DNA of 64,000 bases from contig CADCEC010000002.1 in NCBI GenBank assembly GCA_902800395.1, forward strand, positions 1-64,000, written 5' to 3'. How positions within the stretch are numbered: the first letter of the stretch is position 1; every line of letters starts with the position of its first letter. Made by a program: the position numbers and the translations under genes. The stretch comes from an uncultured Bacteroidota bacterium. Its GTDB lineage: Bacteria > Bacteroidota > Bacteroidia > Bacteroidales > P3. The notes beneath the pieces are model-generated. The model was not told the DNA's origin. It saw only the letters and a program-made list of their open reading frames with translations, and did not search any database. Shown here piece after piece: positions 17,227-25,067 of the stretch.

Positions 17227-17421
17227 TAGTTAATAGATAATAGTTTGCTCCAGTCCTCTGCACAACACCTAGCTTGCGTGATTTCATCTACGTTTCTTGC
17301 ACTCGGCAAAAAATGTAAACACTTTCTGCGCTCATTTCTGAAACTCCCGCAGGCCGTGACCAGAGGTCAGGCAGAATGATTAAAGGTTAATGGTTAAAGG
17401 TTAACGTTTAAAGTTTAAAGG
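17227..17421. other. Intergenic region with flanking repeat tracts
   Basis: TAATAGTTAATAGATAA-type units follow nusB (17217-17245), and AAAGGTTAA units precede the next gene (17373-17419). The ~125 bp between contain nothing I recognise. Confidence 0.5.
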
Positions 17422-17862
17422 ATGAAGAAAGTTGTTTATGTTTTTATGGCTGCGGGGTTGCTGATGTGTGGTTGTGGTGGACAGGGAGAGAAAGAATCGA
17501 AAGGTGATTCCATCGCCAGCGACCTGATAGAGAACTTCGACGCAGACGCCAGTGCACAGATCACCTTCGACGAGGAGATGCATGATTTCGGCAACCTCTC
17601 GGCAGGCGAGCAGGTGAGCTACAGCTTCCATTTCCGTAATACCGGAAAGAAAGACCTGGTGATTACAGGCTGTGGTGCCAGTTGTGGCTGTACGGTGCCG
17701 AGCTACCCGCAAGGGCGTATTGCCCCGGGCAAGGACGGCTATGTGACGGTGTCGTTCAACAGTTCTGGCAAGGCTGGCGAGACCTATGAGGAGGTTACGG
17801 TGGTGAGCAACTCGCAACCTGGCCGCAAGACGTTGATAATTCGTGCGAAAGTGGGAATCTAG
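17422..17862 (+). CDS. DUF1573 lipoprotein
   Basis: This 146-aa protein has a lipoprotein signal MKKVVYVFMAAGLLMCGC with the lipobox cysteine at about residue 16. A DUF1573 beta-sandwich domain follows: F-D-E-E-M-H-D-F-G, SYSFHFRNTGKKDLVITG, C-G-C-T-V-P. It is expected at the periplasmic face of a membrane. DUF1573 is abundant in Bacteroidota and no reaction is established. Position upstream of yajC suggests an envelope-biogenesis context. The start is preceded by an AAAGTTTAAAGG-type repeat that may supply the ribosome-binding region. Confidence 0.88.
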   Translation: MKKVVYVFMAAGLLMCGCGGQGEKESKGDSIASDLIENFDADASAQITFDEEMHDFGNLSAGEQVSYSFHFRNTGKKDLVITGCGASCGCTVPSYPQGRIAPGKDGYVTVSFNSSGKAGETYEEVTVVSNSQPGRKTLIIRAKVGI

Positions 17863-17863
17863 A

Positions 17864-17900
17864 TTAGTTAAAAGTTAATAGTTAAAAGTTAATAGTTAGT
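17864..17900. repeat. TTAAAAGTTAATAG repeat between DUF1573 gene and yajC
   Basis: Two and a half units of TTAAAAGTTAATAG directly follow the DUF1573 stop codon. Confidence 0.65.
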
Positions 17901-17926
17901 TATAAACATTAAAAAATTTAAAGATT

Positions 17927-18190
17927 ATGGGTGGATCTGGTTCCATGATTTTAATGATCGGCCTTTTGGTCCTGATGTGGGTTTTGATGATGCGTCCCCA
18001 GCGCAAGAAAGAAAAAGAGGAGCGTTTGTTCCGTGAAAAATTACAGAAAGGCGACCGCGTTGTTTTCTCCGGTGGTATCTACGGAAAGGTGGATTCTGTC
18101 GACACTCACACTGTTGATGTGGAGGTTTCGAACGGTGTCATCATGACCGTAGAGAAGGGTATGATTCAGCCTGCTCCCGAGGCGAAATAA
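17927..18190 (+). CDS. yajC: Preprotein translocase accessory subunit YajC
   Basis: An 87-aa protein with one N-terminal membrane helix (MILMIGLLVLMWVLMM), then RPQRKKEKE and a small cytoplasmic domain with GDRVVFSGGIYGKVDSVD, the standard YajC pattern. It associates with SecDF/YidC at the inner membrane. The YbbR-like and coaE genes follow at 19 and 5 bp, suggesting one operon. Confidence 0.95.
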   Translation: MGGSGSMILMIGLLVLMWVLMMRPQRKKEKEERLFREKLQKGDRVVFSGGIYGKVDSVDTHTVDVEVSNGVIMTVEKGMIQPAPEAK

Positions 18191-18209
18191 CGGTTAATGG
18201 TAATATGCC

Positions 18210-19187
18210 ATGAAGAGTGGACGGCGACATAGTACGCTGACCTTTTTTGTTATACTGGTGCTTACGATGCTGGTATGGGGTGGTATCGCTATGTCCGAAG
18301 TCCGAGAATTTTCCCTACAGATACGGGTTGAGCTGTCGGGTTTTGACAAGAGCCGGTATGCTGTTGTGCAAGCCGATAGTTCGTTGACCCTTCAGGTGGA
18401 ATCGTCTGGCTATAGGGCACTGCTCTACAGCCTAAAAGATGATCCTATAGTATTGACCCTCAATATCAATGGCGAGAGTGTCCGTCGTGCTTCCCGTCAG
18501 GGTGAGCATGGAAATCAGCTCTATCGGGCAGTGTCGGTGAACGACTTAGGTGACAAGTTCTCCAACGAGTTGACCGAACGAGGAATGCGTCAGGTGGGAA
18601 GTGCAAAAGACTCGCTCCGCCTGGTGCTGGCCGAACGCAAAAGCAAGGTGTTCCGTGTGGATATCAGCGATGTGAATATCTCGTTTGCCGAAGGCTACGG
18701 CCTCTATGGCGAGCCTACGGTATCGCCCACAGAGGTGACGCTCTATGGCGATGAAGAGTCGCTGGCGAGAATAGAGAAAGTCTCGGTGAAGAAGATAACC
18801 ATCAACAAGTTGATGCGAAGCGGACGTTTCTATTTGGACCTCGACACTTCGTGGCGAAAAGACGATGTGTATGCCTCTGCCGACAATGTGGTTCTCACGG
18901 TGCCTGTGGAACAGTATGTGGAGAGGGAATACTCTCTGCCTATTGAGGTGGCTGGTTTGGACAGTACGGTGAAGGTGAACCTCTATCCTGACAAAGTCAT
19001 GTTGCGGGTATGGGTGCCACAGCGCGATATCGCGTCGGTGACTGTCGGGCACTTCTCGGTAGTTGTCGACTACCGTGACGTGGTGGCGCATGCAGATGTG
19101 CTAAAAGCGCGATTGGTCCGCTTCCCACAGATGGTACGTGTCCATAGCCTCTCGCCAGAAGAAGTGAAGTATGTGGTGATCAAGTAG
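18210..19187 (+). CDS. YbbR-like domain membrane-anchored protein
   Basis: A 325-aa protein with a single N-terminal transmembrane anchor (FFVILVLTMLVWGGIAM) and a long extracytoplasmic beta-rich region containing YbbR-like repeats (YAVVQADSSLTLQVE, TVKVNLYPDKVMLRVWV). Its place between yajC and coaE is the arrangement usual in Bacteroidales. The role is unknown; related YbbR/CdaR proteins regulate cyclic-di-AMP synthesis in Firmicutes, but no such partner is next to it. Confidence 0.8.
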   Translation: MKSGRRHSTLTFFVILVLTMLVWGGIAMSEVREFSLQIRVELSGFDKSRYAVVQADSSLTLQVESSGYRALLYSLKDDPIVLTLNINGESVRRASRQGEHGNQLYRAVSVNDLGDKFSNELTERGMRQVGSAKDSLRLVLAERKSKVFRVDISDVNISFAEGYGLYGEPTVSPTEVTLYGDEESLARIEKVSVKKITINKLMRSGRFYLDLDTSWRKDDVYASADNVVLTVPVEQYVEREYSLPIEVAGLDSTVKVNLYPDKVMLRVWVPQRDIASVTVGHFSVVVDYRDVVAHADVLKARLVRFPQMVRVHSLSPEEVKYVVIK

Positions 19188-19192
19188 CCAGT

Positions 19193-19780
19193 ATGAAGCG
19201 AGTGGGTATTACCGGAGGTATGGGCTGTGGGAAGACCACGGTAGTGGCGGAGTTTGATCGGCTGGGAGTTCCTGCTTTCGTAGCCGACAAGGTAGGTGGC
19301 TCCTATTACAACGAAGCCTCATTCCTCTCAGAGGTGCGTAAGATTCTGGGCAATGGAGTGTTCGCTCCAGATGGGAGTGTGGACAAGCGACGTATCGCCA
19401 CAGTGGTTTTTTCCGACAAGGAGGCGTTGGCTAGATTGAATGCACTGGTGCATCCTAGGGTGATGGCCGATTTCGACCGTTTCTGCGAGCAGCATGCCGA
19501 CAAGCCTTATGTGCTCTTCGAGAGTGCCATCCTTTACGATTACCGTTTGGAACGATTTATGGACAGGGTCATCTGTGTCTATCTTTCGCTCAACGAACGT
19601 CTGGCTCGGTTGAGAGAACGCGACCACGCTGATGACGGTACGCTCTTGGCACGCATCCACAATCAGATGTCTGCCGAGGAGATGATGCGGAGAGCCGACT
19701 ATGTGGTGCTGAACTACGAAGGCAACCCCAGAAGTCGGCAGGTGGAATATATTGATAGGGAACTAAGAAGTAAGAACTAA
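19193..19780 (+). CDS. coaE: Dephospho-CoA kinase
   Basis: This 195-aa kinase catalyses the last step of coenzyme A synthesis. It has the P-loop GITGGMGCGKTT (5-16), the substrate-binding A-D-K region (31-33), L-V-H-P-R and a lid-region R-L-x-R-L-R-E-R-D. It starts 5 bp after the YbbR-like gene. The stop lies in an AACTAAGAAGTAAGAA-type repeat (19763-19792) that fills the gap to the next gene and contributes the last codons (RSKN). Confidence 0.95.
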   Translation: MKRVGITGGMGCGKTTVVAEFDRLGVPAFVADKVGGSYYNEASFLSEVRKILGNGVFAPDGSVDKRRIATVVFSDKEALARLNALVHPRVMADFDRFCEQHADKPYVLFESAILYDYRLERFMDRVICVYLSLNERLARLRERDHADDGTLLARIHNQMSAEEMMRRADYVVLNYEGNPRSRQVEYIDRELRSKN

Positions 19781-19792
19781 GAACTAAGAATT

Positions 19793-22042
19793 ATGAAAAA
19801 GCATATCCTGATAATCCTTTCACTTTTCACTTTTCACTTTTCACTTTTTACTTCATTGTCGGCTCAAAGCCATTGGGTGGACTCGGTGATGAACACCCTG
19901 TCGCTTGAGGAGCGCATCGCACAGTTGATGGTGGTGCGTGTGCCGCTGGATATGGATGACAGCCAAGCTGCCGATTTTTCAAAGACGATGAGCGGCTATA
20001 AGGTGGGGGGCGTCTGCTTTTTTGTCGGCACTGCCGAGAGGCAAGCTGCAATGACGCAACGTTTCCAGAAAGACGCCAAGGTGCCGCTGCTGGTATGCAT
20101 CGATGGTGAATGGGGATTGGGAATGCGATTGAAGGACATGTACAGTTTCCCACGCAATGCGGTCTTCGGTCAGCTTGACCATTATGCTGACAGCATTGTC
20201 TACCGTATGGGAGAGGAGATTGGCCGCCAGTGCCGCATGATGGGTATCCATATCAACTTCGCTCCTGTGGTGGACATCAACTCCAACCCCAAGAATCCCG
20301 TGATAGGCACCCGCTCCTTCGGTATCGACCGCGAACGTGTCAGCCAGCTGGGTATCATGTATACTCTTGGGCAGCAGAGTCAAGGAGTGATGGCGGTAGC
20401 CAAGCATTTCCCTGGACACGGTGACACCGACAAGGACAGCCACCTCGAGTTACCCGTCATCAACCACTCTCGCGAGTATATCGACACCATCGACACCTAT
20501 CCCTTCAAACGCCTCATCAAGGCCGGTGTGGGAGGTGTGATGGTGGCCCATCTGCAGGTGAACGCCTATGACAAGCAGCGTCCTTCGTCACTCAGTCCTG
20601 TGATAGTCACCGACTTGCTGAAAAAAAAACTGGGTTTTGATGGTCTGGTGATTACCGATGGCATCGACATGAAAGGTGTTACCAACACTTATGGTGGTGG
20701 GCAGGCCGAGTTGGCAGCTATACGTGCCGGCAACGACATCATCCTGCTGCCGCCCGATGTGCCGCAGTCGATAAAGACCATCAGTGAGGCTGCACAGAAC
20801 GACAAAGAATTGCGCGAACAGATTGACTACCACTGCCGTCGTGTGCTCGAAGCCAAATACAAGCTTGTGCTACCGTATATTAAGGATAAGATAGTCGTCC
20901 CCGGTGACGACCGCCGTGCTGCCTGCGACGAGATTGTGGCCGAGCTAAACCTCCATCTTGACCGTCGTATCGACTCTGTGGTGAACAACGCTATAGCGGC
21001 AAAGGCGATGCCGGGATGCCAGATTGTGGTGCTCCACAAAGGGAGGAAGATACTTGACAGAACCTATGGACATTTGACCTATGACAAAGGTGCCGACACC
21101 GTGACCCGTCAGACGCTCTACGACCTCGCATCGGTCACCAAGGTCTGTGCCACCACACTGGCGGTGATGAAGCTGGTGGACATTGGGAAGCTGAAGATTG
21201 ACGACCGGCTGAGCAAATATCTGCCGTACCTGAAAGGTACCGACAAGGAGCATATCACCATCAAACAGGCCATGAGCCATTGTGCCCGACTGAAGGCTTT
21301 CGACAGTTACTGGCAGAAAGCCTCGGACTACGATGGCATCCTCCAATTGGTTGTCGCCACACCGTTGCTCAAGAAGGAAGGTATGGTATATAGTGACCTG
21401 GGATTCATGCTGCTGAGCGATGTGGTGAGACATGTGAGCGGCAAGCCCCTCGACCGCTTTGTGGAGGAGCATTTTTACCACCCCATGGGGCTTATTCATA
21501 CGGTCTTCAATCCTATCGCGATGTTGGGTCCCATGCACTCGCTCCATATGATTGCGCCTACCGAGATCGACAGCCTTCGAGGACTTATCCGTGGTACCGT
21601 CCACGATCCCAATGCTTTCGCCATGGGTGGCGTCAGTGGACATGCGGGACTCTTCTCCAATGGTGAAGAGGTGGCTGAGTTGATGCAGATGCTGCTGGAC
21701 GGCGGGGTCTACAAGGGTCACCGCTTCCTGAAGCAGAAGACTGTCGAGACCTTCACCAGTCGCCATTATGCCAAGCATAATAACCGTCGTGCGTTGGGAT
21801 TCGACAAGCAGCTCTTCAATCCCTCAGGCAACGCGCAGGTGTGTAAAGAAGCCTCGCAGGCCTCCTTCGGACATACCGGCTTCACGGGCACCATGGTGTG
21901 GGTTGACCCCGAGTACGACCTCGTCTACGTTTTCCTCTCCAACCGCGTGCATCCTACGGCGACCCCCAACCTCTTGGCCCGCATGAATGTCCGTACCGAC
22001 ATCCAAACTATACTTTATCAATACTTAAAAAATAACTTTTAA
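19793..22042 (+). CDS. Glycoside hydrolase family 3 / serine beta-lactamase-like fusion
   Basis: A 749-aa exported protein. Residues ~30-370 are GH3 of the beta-N-acetylhexosaminidase (NagZ) type, with KHFPGHGDTDKDSHL and GLVITDGIDMKGV, the latter carrying the usual nucleophile aspartate. Residues ~390-749 are a class C beta-lactamase/penicillin-binding-type domain with S-V-T-K (SxxK), Y-S-D-L and H-T-G-F-T-G. This fusion is known in Bacteroidota and suggests muropeptide recycling or wall turnover. The signal peptide hydrophobic core (SLFTFHFSLFTSLSA) is encoded by TTTTCAC repeats at 19818-19850. Confidence 0.92.
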   Translation: MKKHILIILSLFTFHFSLFTSLSAQSHWVDSVMNTLSLEERIAQLMVVRVPLDMDDSQAADFSKTMSGYKVGGVCFFVGTAERQAAMTQRFQKDAKVPLLVCIDGEWGLGMRLKDMYSFPRNAVFGQLDHYADSIVYRMGEEIGRQCRMMGIHINFAPVVDINSNPKNPVIGTRSFGIDRERVSQLGIMYTLGQQSQGVMAVAKHFPGHGDTDKDSHLELPVINHSREYIDTIDTYPFKRLIKAGVGGVMVAHLQVNAYDKQRPSSLSPVIVTDLLKKKLGFDGLVITDGIDMKGVTNTYGGGQAELAAIRAGNDIILLPPDVPQSIKTISEAAQNDKELREQIDYHCRRVLEAKYKLVLPYIKDKIVVPGDDRRAACDEIVAELNLHLDRRIDSVVNNAIAAKAMPGCQIVVLHKGRKILDRTYGHLTYDKGADTVTRQTLYDLASVTKVCATTLAVMKLVDIGKLKIDDRLSKYLPYLKGTDKEHITIKQAMSHCARLKAFDSYWQKASDYDGILQLVVATPLLKKEGMVYSDLGFMLLSDVVRHVSGKPLDRFVEEHFYHPMGLIHTVFNPIAMLGPMHSLHMIAPTEIDSLRGLIRGTVHDPNAFAMGGVSGHAGLFSNGEEVAELMQMLLDGGVYKGHRFLKQKTVETFTSRHYAKHNNRRALGFDKQLFNPSGNAQVCKEASQASFGHTGFTGTMVWVDPEYDLVYVFLSNRVHPTATPNLLARMNVRTDIQTILYQYLKNNF
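19818..19850 (+). repeat. TTTTCAC repeats forming a signal-peptide core
   Basis: Four to five TTTTCAC-type heptamers lie within codons 9-20 of the GH3 fusion gene and encode alternating Phe/Ser/Thr/His/Leu. Confidence 0.7.
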
Positions 22043-22096
22043 CTATTATCTATATATCTATTCACTATTATCTATTATCTATTATCTATTAACTGA
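22040..22096. repeat. TTAACTATTATCTA repeat tract
   Basis: Variants of ACTATTATCTATTA repeat between the GH3 fusion stop and the TerB/DnaJ gene; the reverse complement is the TAATAGATAATAG type seen elsewhere. Confidence 0.7.
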
Positions 22097-22102
22097 CTAA
22101 CC

Positions 22103-22876
22103 ATGGGTTTCACTAAATGGATATTCGCTGGATTGGGCTGGGCGGTGGGAGGTCCCATCGGTGCCCTGTTGGGATTCTTTCTGGGTAATTCGTTCGATTC
22201 GTCCGACAAATTTGTGGGCGATGGTTCGTCGCACCATGGTCCTTATCATAACACGGGCACCCAGGCCGACATCAATGTGGCATTGATGGTGCTTATTGCT
22301 GCCGTGATGAAAGCCGATGGGCAGGTGAAGAAGAGCGAGCTCAACTATGTGAAGGCCTTCCTGCTGCAGAACTATGGCGAGGAGAACGGGAAGCAGATGC
22401 TCAAGGTGCTGCAGAAGATGGTGCAGCAAGACATCCCCATCAATCAGGTTTGTGCTCAGATTAAGGTCAATACCGACTACAACACACGCTACCACATGGT
22501 TGACTTCCTCTTCGGGTTAGGAGGTGCCGATGGTTCTTTTGACCAAGCCGAACTTAATATGTTTCGCCTTATCGCGCAGTATTTGGGCATTTCGCAGAGT
22601 GACTATACCAGCATCTATGAGCGCCATATAGGCCACTCAAGCAATAATACATTCACGCAATCCCGCAATCAGAAGGATCCCTACAAGGTTCTTGGTATTT
22701 CCAAGGATGCCACCGATGACGAGGTAAAGAAAGCCTACCGTAAGATGGCCATGAAATACCATCCCGACCGTGTGGCCGGCATGAGTGAGGAGATGCAGCG
22801 CAACGCTGCCGAGCAGATGAAGGAAATCAACGAGGCCTATGAGCGAATAAAACTCCTGCGCCCCAACCTCAAGTAA
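22103..22876 (+). CDS. TerB-like / DnaJ-domain protein (DjlA-like)
   Basis: A 257-aa protein with a glycine-rich hydrophobic N-terminus ([20 protein letters not shown]), a TerB-like helical region (about 50-165) and a C-terminal J domain ([20 protein letters not shown]) whose HPD triad is in KYHPDR. This is the DjlA-type layout; the protein likely stimulates DnaK ATPase near the membrane. Repeat tracts flank it on both sides (22040-22096 and 22874-22905), and it converges with the following minus-strand gene. Confidence 0.88.
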   Translation: MGFTKWIFAGLGWAVGGPIGALLGFFLGNSFDSSDKFVGDGSSHHGPYHNTGTQADINVALMVLIAAVMKADGQVKKSELNYVKAFLLQNYGEENGKQMLKVLQKMVQQDIPINQVCAQIKVNTDYNTRYHMVDFLFGLGGADGSFDQAELNMFRLIAQYLGISQSDYTSIYERHIGHSSNNTFTQSRNQKDPYKVLGISKDATDDEVKKAYRKMAMKYHPDRVAGMSEEMQRNAAEQMKEINEAYERIKLLRPNLK

Positions 22877-22900
22877 CTATTAACTATTATCTTTTAACTA

Positions 22901-23767
22901 TTAACTGACTAATCTCTCCACCACTCTTCCCACCAGTTCGCGCATCTGGGGGTGGTAGTCGTTAAGGAAGGTGCCCTTGGGACGGTTGGCGATGATGAGA
23001 CACACCGTAAGGGCTTCATGTCCCAAGAGGTGGCAGAAGCCGAAGATAGCCGAGGTCTCCATCTCGAGGTTGGTAACGGGTGTACCGTCGTAGGAGAAAG
23101 AGGCCAGTTTTTCATTGAGATTTTCGATAGAGGGGTGCAGCCGCACTGTACGTCCCTGCGGGCCGTAGAAGCCGGGAGCAGTGGCGGTGATACCGTGGTG
23201 CATATCGAAAGCAATCTTGTTGAGAAGCATCTCGCTGCCTTTGACGCAGTAGGGGCGGGCCAAGCTGTCGTCGAGTCCCATGTGCTGTAGAAAGGCGTCT
23301 TCCAGGTCTTTCCACTTTCCGCTTTCCACTTTCCACTCTTTATAGTAGTTCATCAAGCCATCGAGGCCGATAGCATAGCGAGAGGCCACATAGCTGCCGC
23401 AGTCGATGTCTTCCTGCAGTGAGCCGCTAGTGCCAATGCGAACAATCTGCAGGTGTCTGCCACTTTCCGTTTTCCACTTTCCGCTTTCCACTCTCAAAGC
23501 TACGTCGAGTTCGGTCATCACGATGTCGATATTGTCGCAGCCCATGCCGGTGGAGAGGGCCGTCATGCGGGTGCCGTGGTATGTGCCGGTGAGGGCGTGG
23601 AGTTCGCGGTTTTGCGACTCAAACTCTACGCTATCAAAGATTTCTTTGAACATATTGACCCTCTCGGGGTCACCAACGAGCAGCACCTTGTTGGCTAAGG
23701 TGCTGCTCGTCAGTCTGATGTGGTATAGGCTTCCGTCGGGAGCCAGTGGGAGCTCAGAGGGTTTCAT
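22901..23767 (-). CDS. udp: Nucleoside phosphorylase (uridine phosphorylase-like)
   Basis: A 288-aa PNP/UDP-family enzyme cleaving nucleosides with phosphate. It shows V-G-D-P-E-R, RIGTSGSLQ for phosphate binding, and NLEMETSAIFGF, the usual nucleoside-binding Met-Glu. Two in-frame GTGGAAA-type repeat insertions are present. VESGKWKTESG (minus strand, 23461-23493) sits just before the phosphate loop and VESGKWKDLE (23309-23338) lies in a later loop. They lengthen loops between conserved strands. Its ATG overlaps the stop of the upstream minus-strand gene (ATGA). Substrate preference for uridine is by family resemblance. Confidence 0.88.
   Translation of the reverse strand: MKPSELPLAPDGSLYHIRLTSSTLANKVLLVGDPERVNMFKEIFDSVEFESQNRELHALTGTYHGTRMTALSTGMGCDNIDIVMTELDVALRVESGKWKTESGRHLQIVRIGTSGSLQEDIDCGSYVASRYAIGLDGLMNYYKEWKVESGKWKDLEDAFLQHMGLDDSLARPYCVKGSEMLLNKIAFDMHHGITATAPGFYGPQGRTVRLHPSIENLNEKLASFSYDGTPVTNLEMETSAIFGFCHLLGHEALTVCLIIANRPKGTFLNDYHPQMRELVGRVVERLVS
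23309..23338 (-). repeat. In-frame GTGGAAA repeat in udp-like gene (second)
   Basis: TTTCCAC/TTTCCGC units on the plus strand encode VESGKWK on the minus strand. Confidence 0.85.
23461..23493 (-). repeat. In-frame GTGGAAA repeat in udp-like gene (first)
   Basis: CACTTTCCGTTTTCC-type units encode VESGKWKTESG on the minus strand. Confidence 0.85.
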
Positions 23768-24843
23768 CTTGTTCTGGTGTTGGTGGTACCGCGAGTGCTG
23801 GATGAGCGAGGTGTCGTGGTGGCACTGCTGTTGCGGCTGGTTGTACTGCGCGTGGCGCTGGGAGTTTCGCTGCTACGGGTACTCGAGGAGCGGGTCGTCG
23901 TTGGGGTCTCGCTGCTGCGAGTGCTTGAGGAGCGGGTCTCTACAGTGGAGCGCGTCGGGGTAGTGCTGCGGGTCTCTGAGGTGCTGCGGGTCGTTGTGCC
24001 GCGAGTTTCGGTTGTGCTACGAGTCTCGGTGGTGGTTCCGCGGGTCTCCGAAGTGCCGCGAGTGGTAGTTCCACGGGTTTCGGTGGTACCGCGTGTCTCG
24101 CTGGTAGTGCGAGTAGTCGAAGGTGTGGTGGTGGCGCTTCCGCGGGAGCCTCCGGCAGAGCGGTTTGTGCTGGTGGAGGAGCCTGTTGTGTGGCTACTTC
24201 TCACTTGCGTGCCCGTAGAGGGGTTGTGGTCGCGGGTCATCTCAGCCGTGTTGATGGTGGGCTTTCCGGAACCGGGTGTCCAGGTGCTTGTGGGCATGGG
24301 AGCTGGAGTGCTGGGGTGGCGCATATAGTAGTAGGGCATGGGAGGCATCACTCCGGGAGCGTAGGTGTAGGCGGGGGGCATCCAGCCGTGACGGTGGATA
24401 TCGTAGTGGTAGGTGCGCACATATCCGTGTCTATGGACCATACGGGTGTAGGGGCTGTAGGGCGGGATATACCATGTCAGCGTGGGTCTGTGGACATCGA
24501 CTCTGAAGCGCAGGTACTGTGCTGCGTTGTACATCCTACCGCCGCTGTAGAGCCATACGCCTTCAAGGTCGAGCGGCATGTAAATCTCGTCGCCGGTATA
24601 GGCATCCCAACCGTAAACCCAGAGCTCATAGTAGGCGGAGTTTACACGCTCCATCCAGACCTCGTTGATGAGCACATAGGTGGGCAGCTCATACTCGTAG
24701 CCGAAATAAATCATCATCTCGTTCTGGGCGTTGAGGTAGCTGACGGTTCTCACAGCTTGGCTGTAGGTGAAGTAGTGTACCGATCGTGCGGAGACTTCGA
24801 GGCTCAGGAGAGCCATAACTACAAAAATTGCAATGCGTTTCAT
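23764..24843 (-). CDS. Exported protein with Thr/Ser/Arg-rich repeat tail
   Basis: About 359 residues. The signal peptide is MKRIAIFVVMALLSLEVSA. A tyrosine-rich folded region (about 20-190) contains many Y, W and P residues. The final ~150 residues are low-complexity repeats of the type T-(E)-T-R-G-T-T and R-S-S-S-T-R-S-S-E-T. I know no family name. The tail is strongly basic and Thr/Ser rich, so it may be a surface linker or glycosylated segment. ATG 24843 is preferred over 24867, which would leave only an ~8-nt leader from the promoter. The stop overlaps the udp-like start, so the two genes are co-transcribed. Confidence 0.75.
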   Translation of the reverse strand: MKRIAIFVVMALLSLEVSARSVHYFTYSQAVRTVSYLNAQNEMMIYFGYEYELPTYVLINEVWMERVNSAYYELWVYGWDAYTGDEIYMPLDLEGVWLYSGGRMYNAAQYLRFRVDVHRPTLTWYIPPYSPYTRMVHRHGYVRTYHYDIHRHGWMPPAYTYAPGVMPPMPYYYMRHPSTPAPMPTSTWTPGSGKPTINTAEMTRDHNPSTGTQVRSSHTTGSSTSTNRSAGGSRGSATTTPSTTRTTSETRGTTETRGTTTRGTSETRGTTTETRSTTETRGTTTRSTSETRSTTPTRSTVETRSSSTRSSETPTTTRSSSTRSSETPSATRSTTSRNSSATTTPRSSSTRGTTNTRTR

Positions 24844-24880
24844 AAGGCGTTGGTTTTTTTGTTTCATCTTTTTAGTACTG

Positions 24881-24913
24881 CAAAAGTACGAAAACTTTCA
24901 CAAATAGGGCAAA
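24881..24913 (-). promoter_or_regulatory. Promoter for the minus-strand repeat-tail/udp operon
   Basis: On the minus strand TTTG (24910-24913) is followed after 21 bp by TACTTTTG (24881-24888), a canonical Bacteroidota -33/-7 pair. Confidence 0.65.
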
Positions 24914-25035
24914 AATCAACTGCAAAAATCGTTTTGCTATAGTTTCCATGGTTACTTTAGCTACAGTAAAACTATTGTTATCAATGTCTTATGAAAAATT
25001 AAGATTTTTTATTTTTAAGAAACATCTTTTTTTAT

Positions 25036-25043
25036 TATTTTTG
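25036..25043 (+). promoter_or_regulatory. Probable -7 promoter box of the OmpA-family gene
   Basis: TATTTTTG lies 25 bp before ATG 25068; no TTTG is found at the right upstream distance. Confidence 0.45.
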
Positions 25044-25067
25044 CATCGAGAAAATAGTAGTTTTTTT

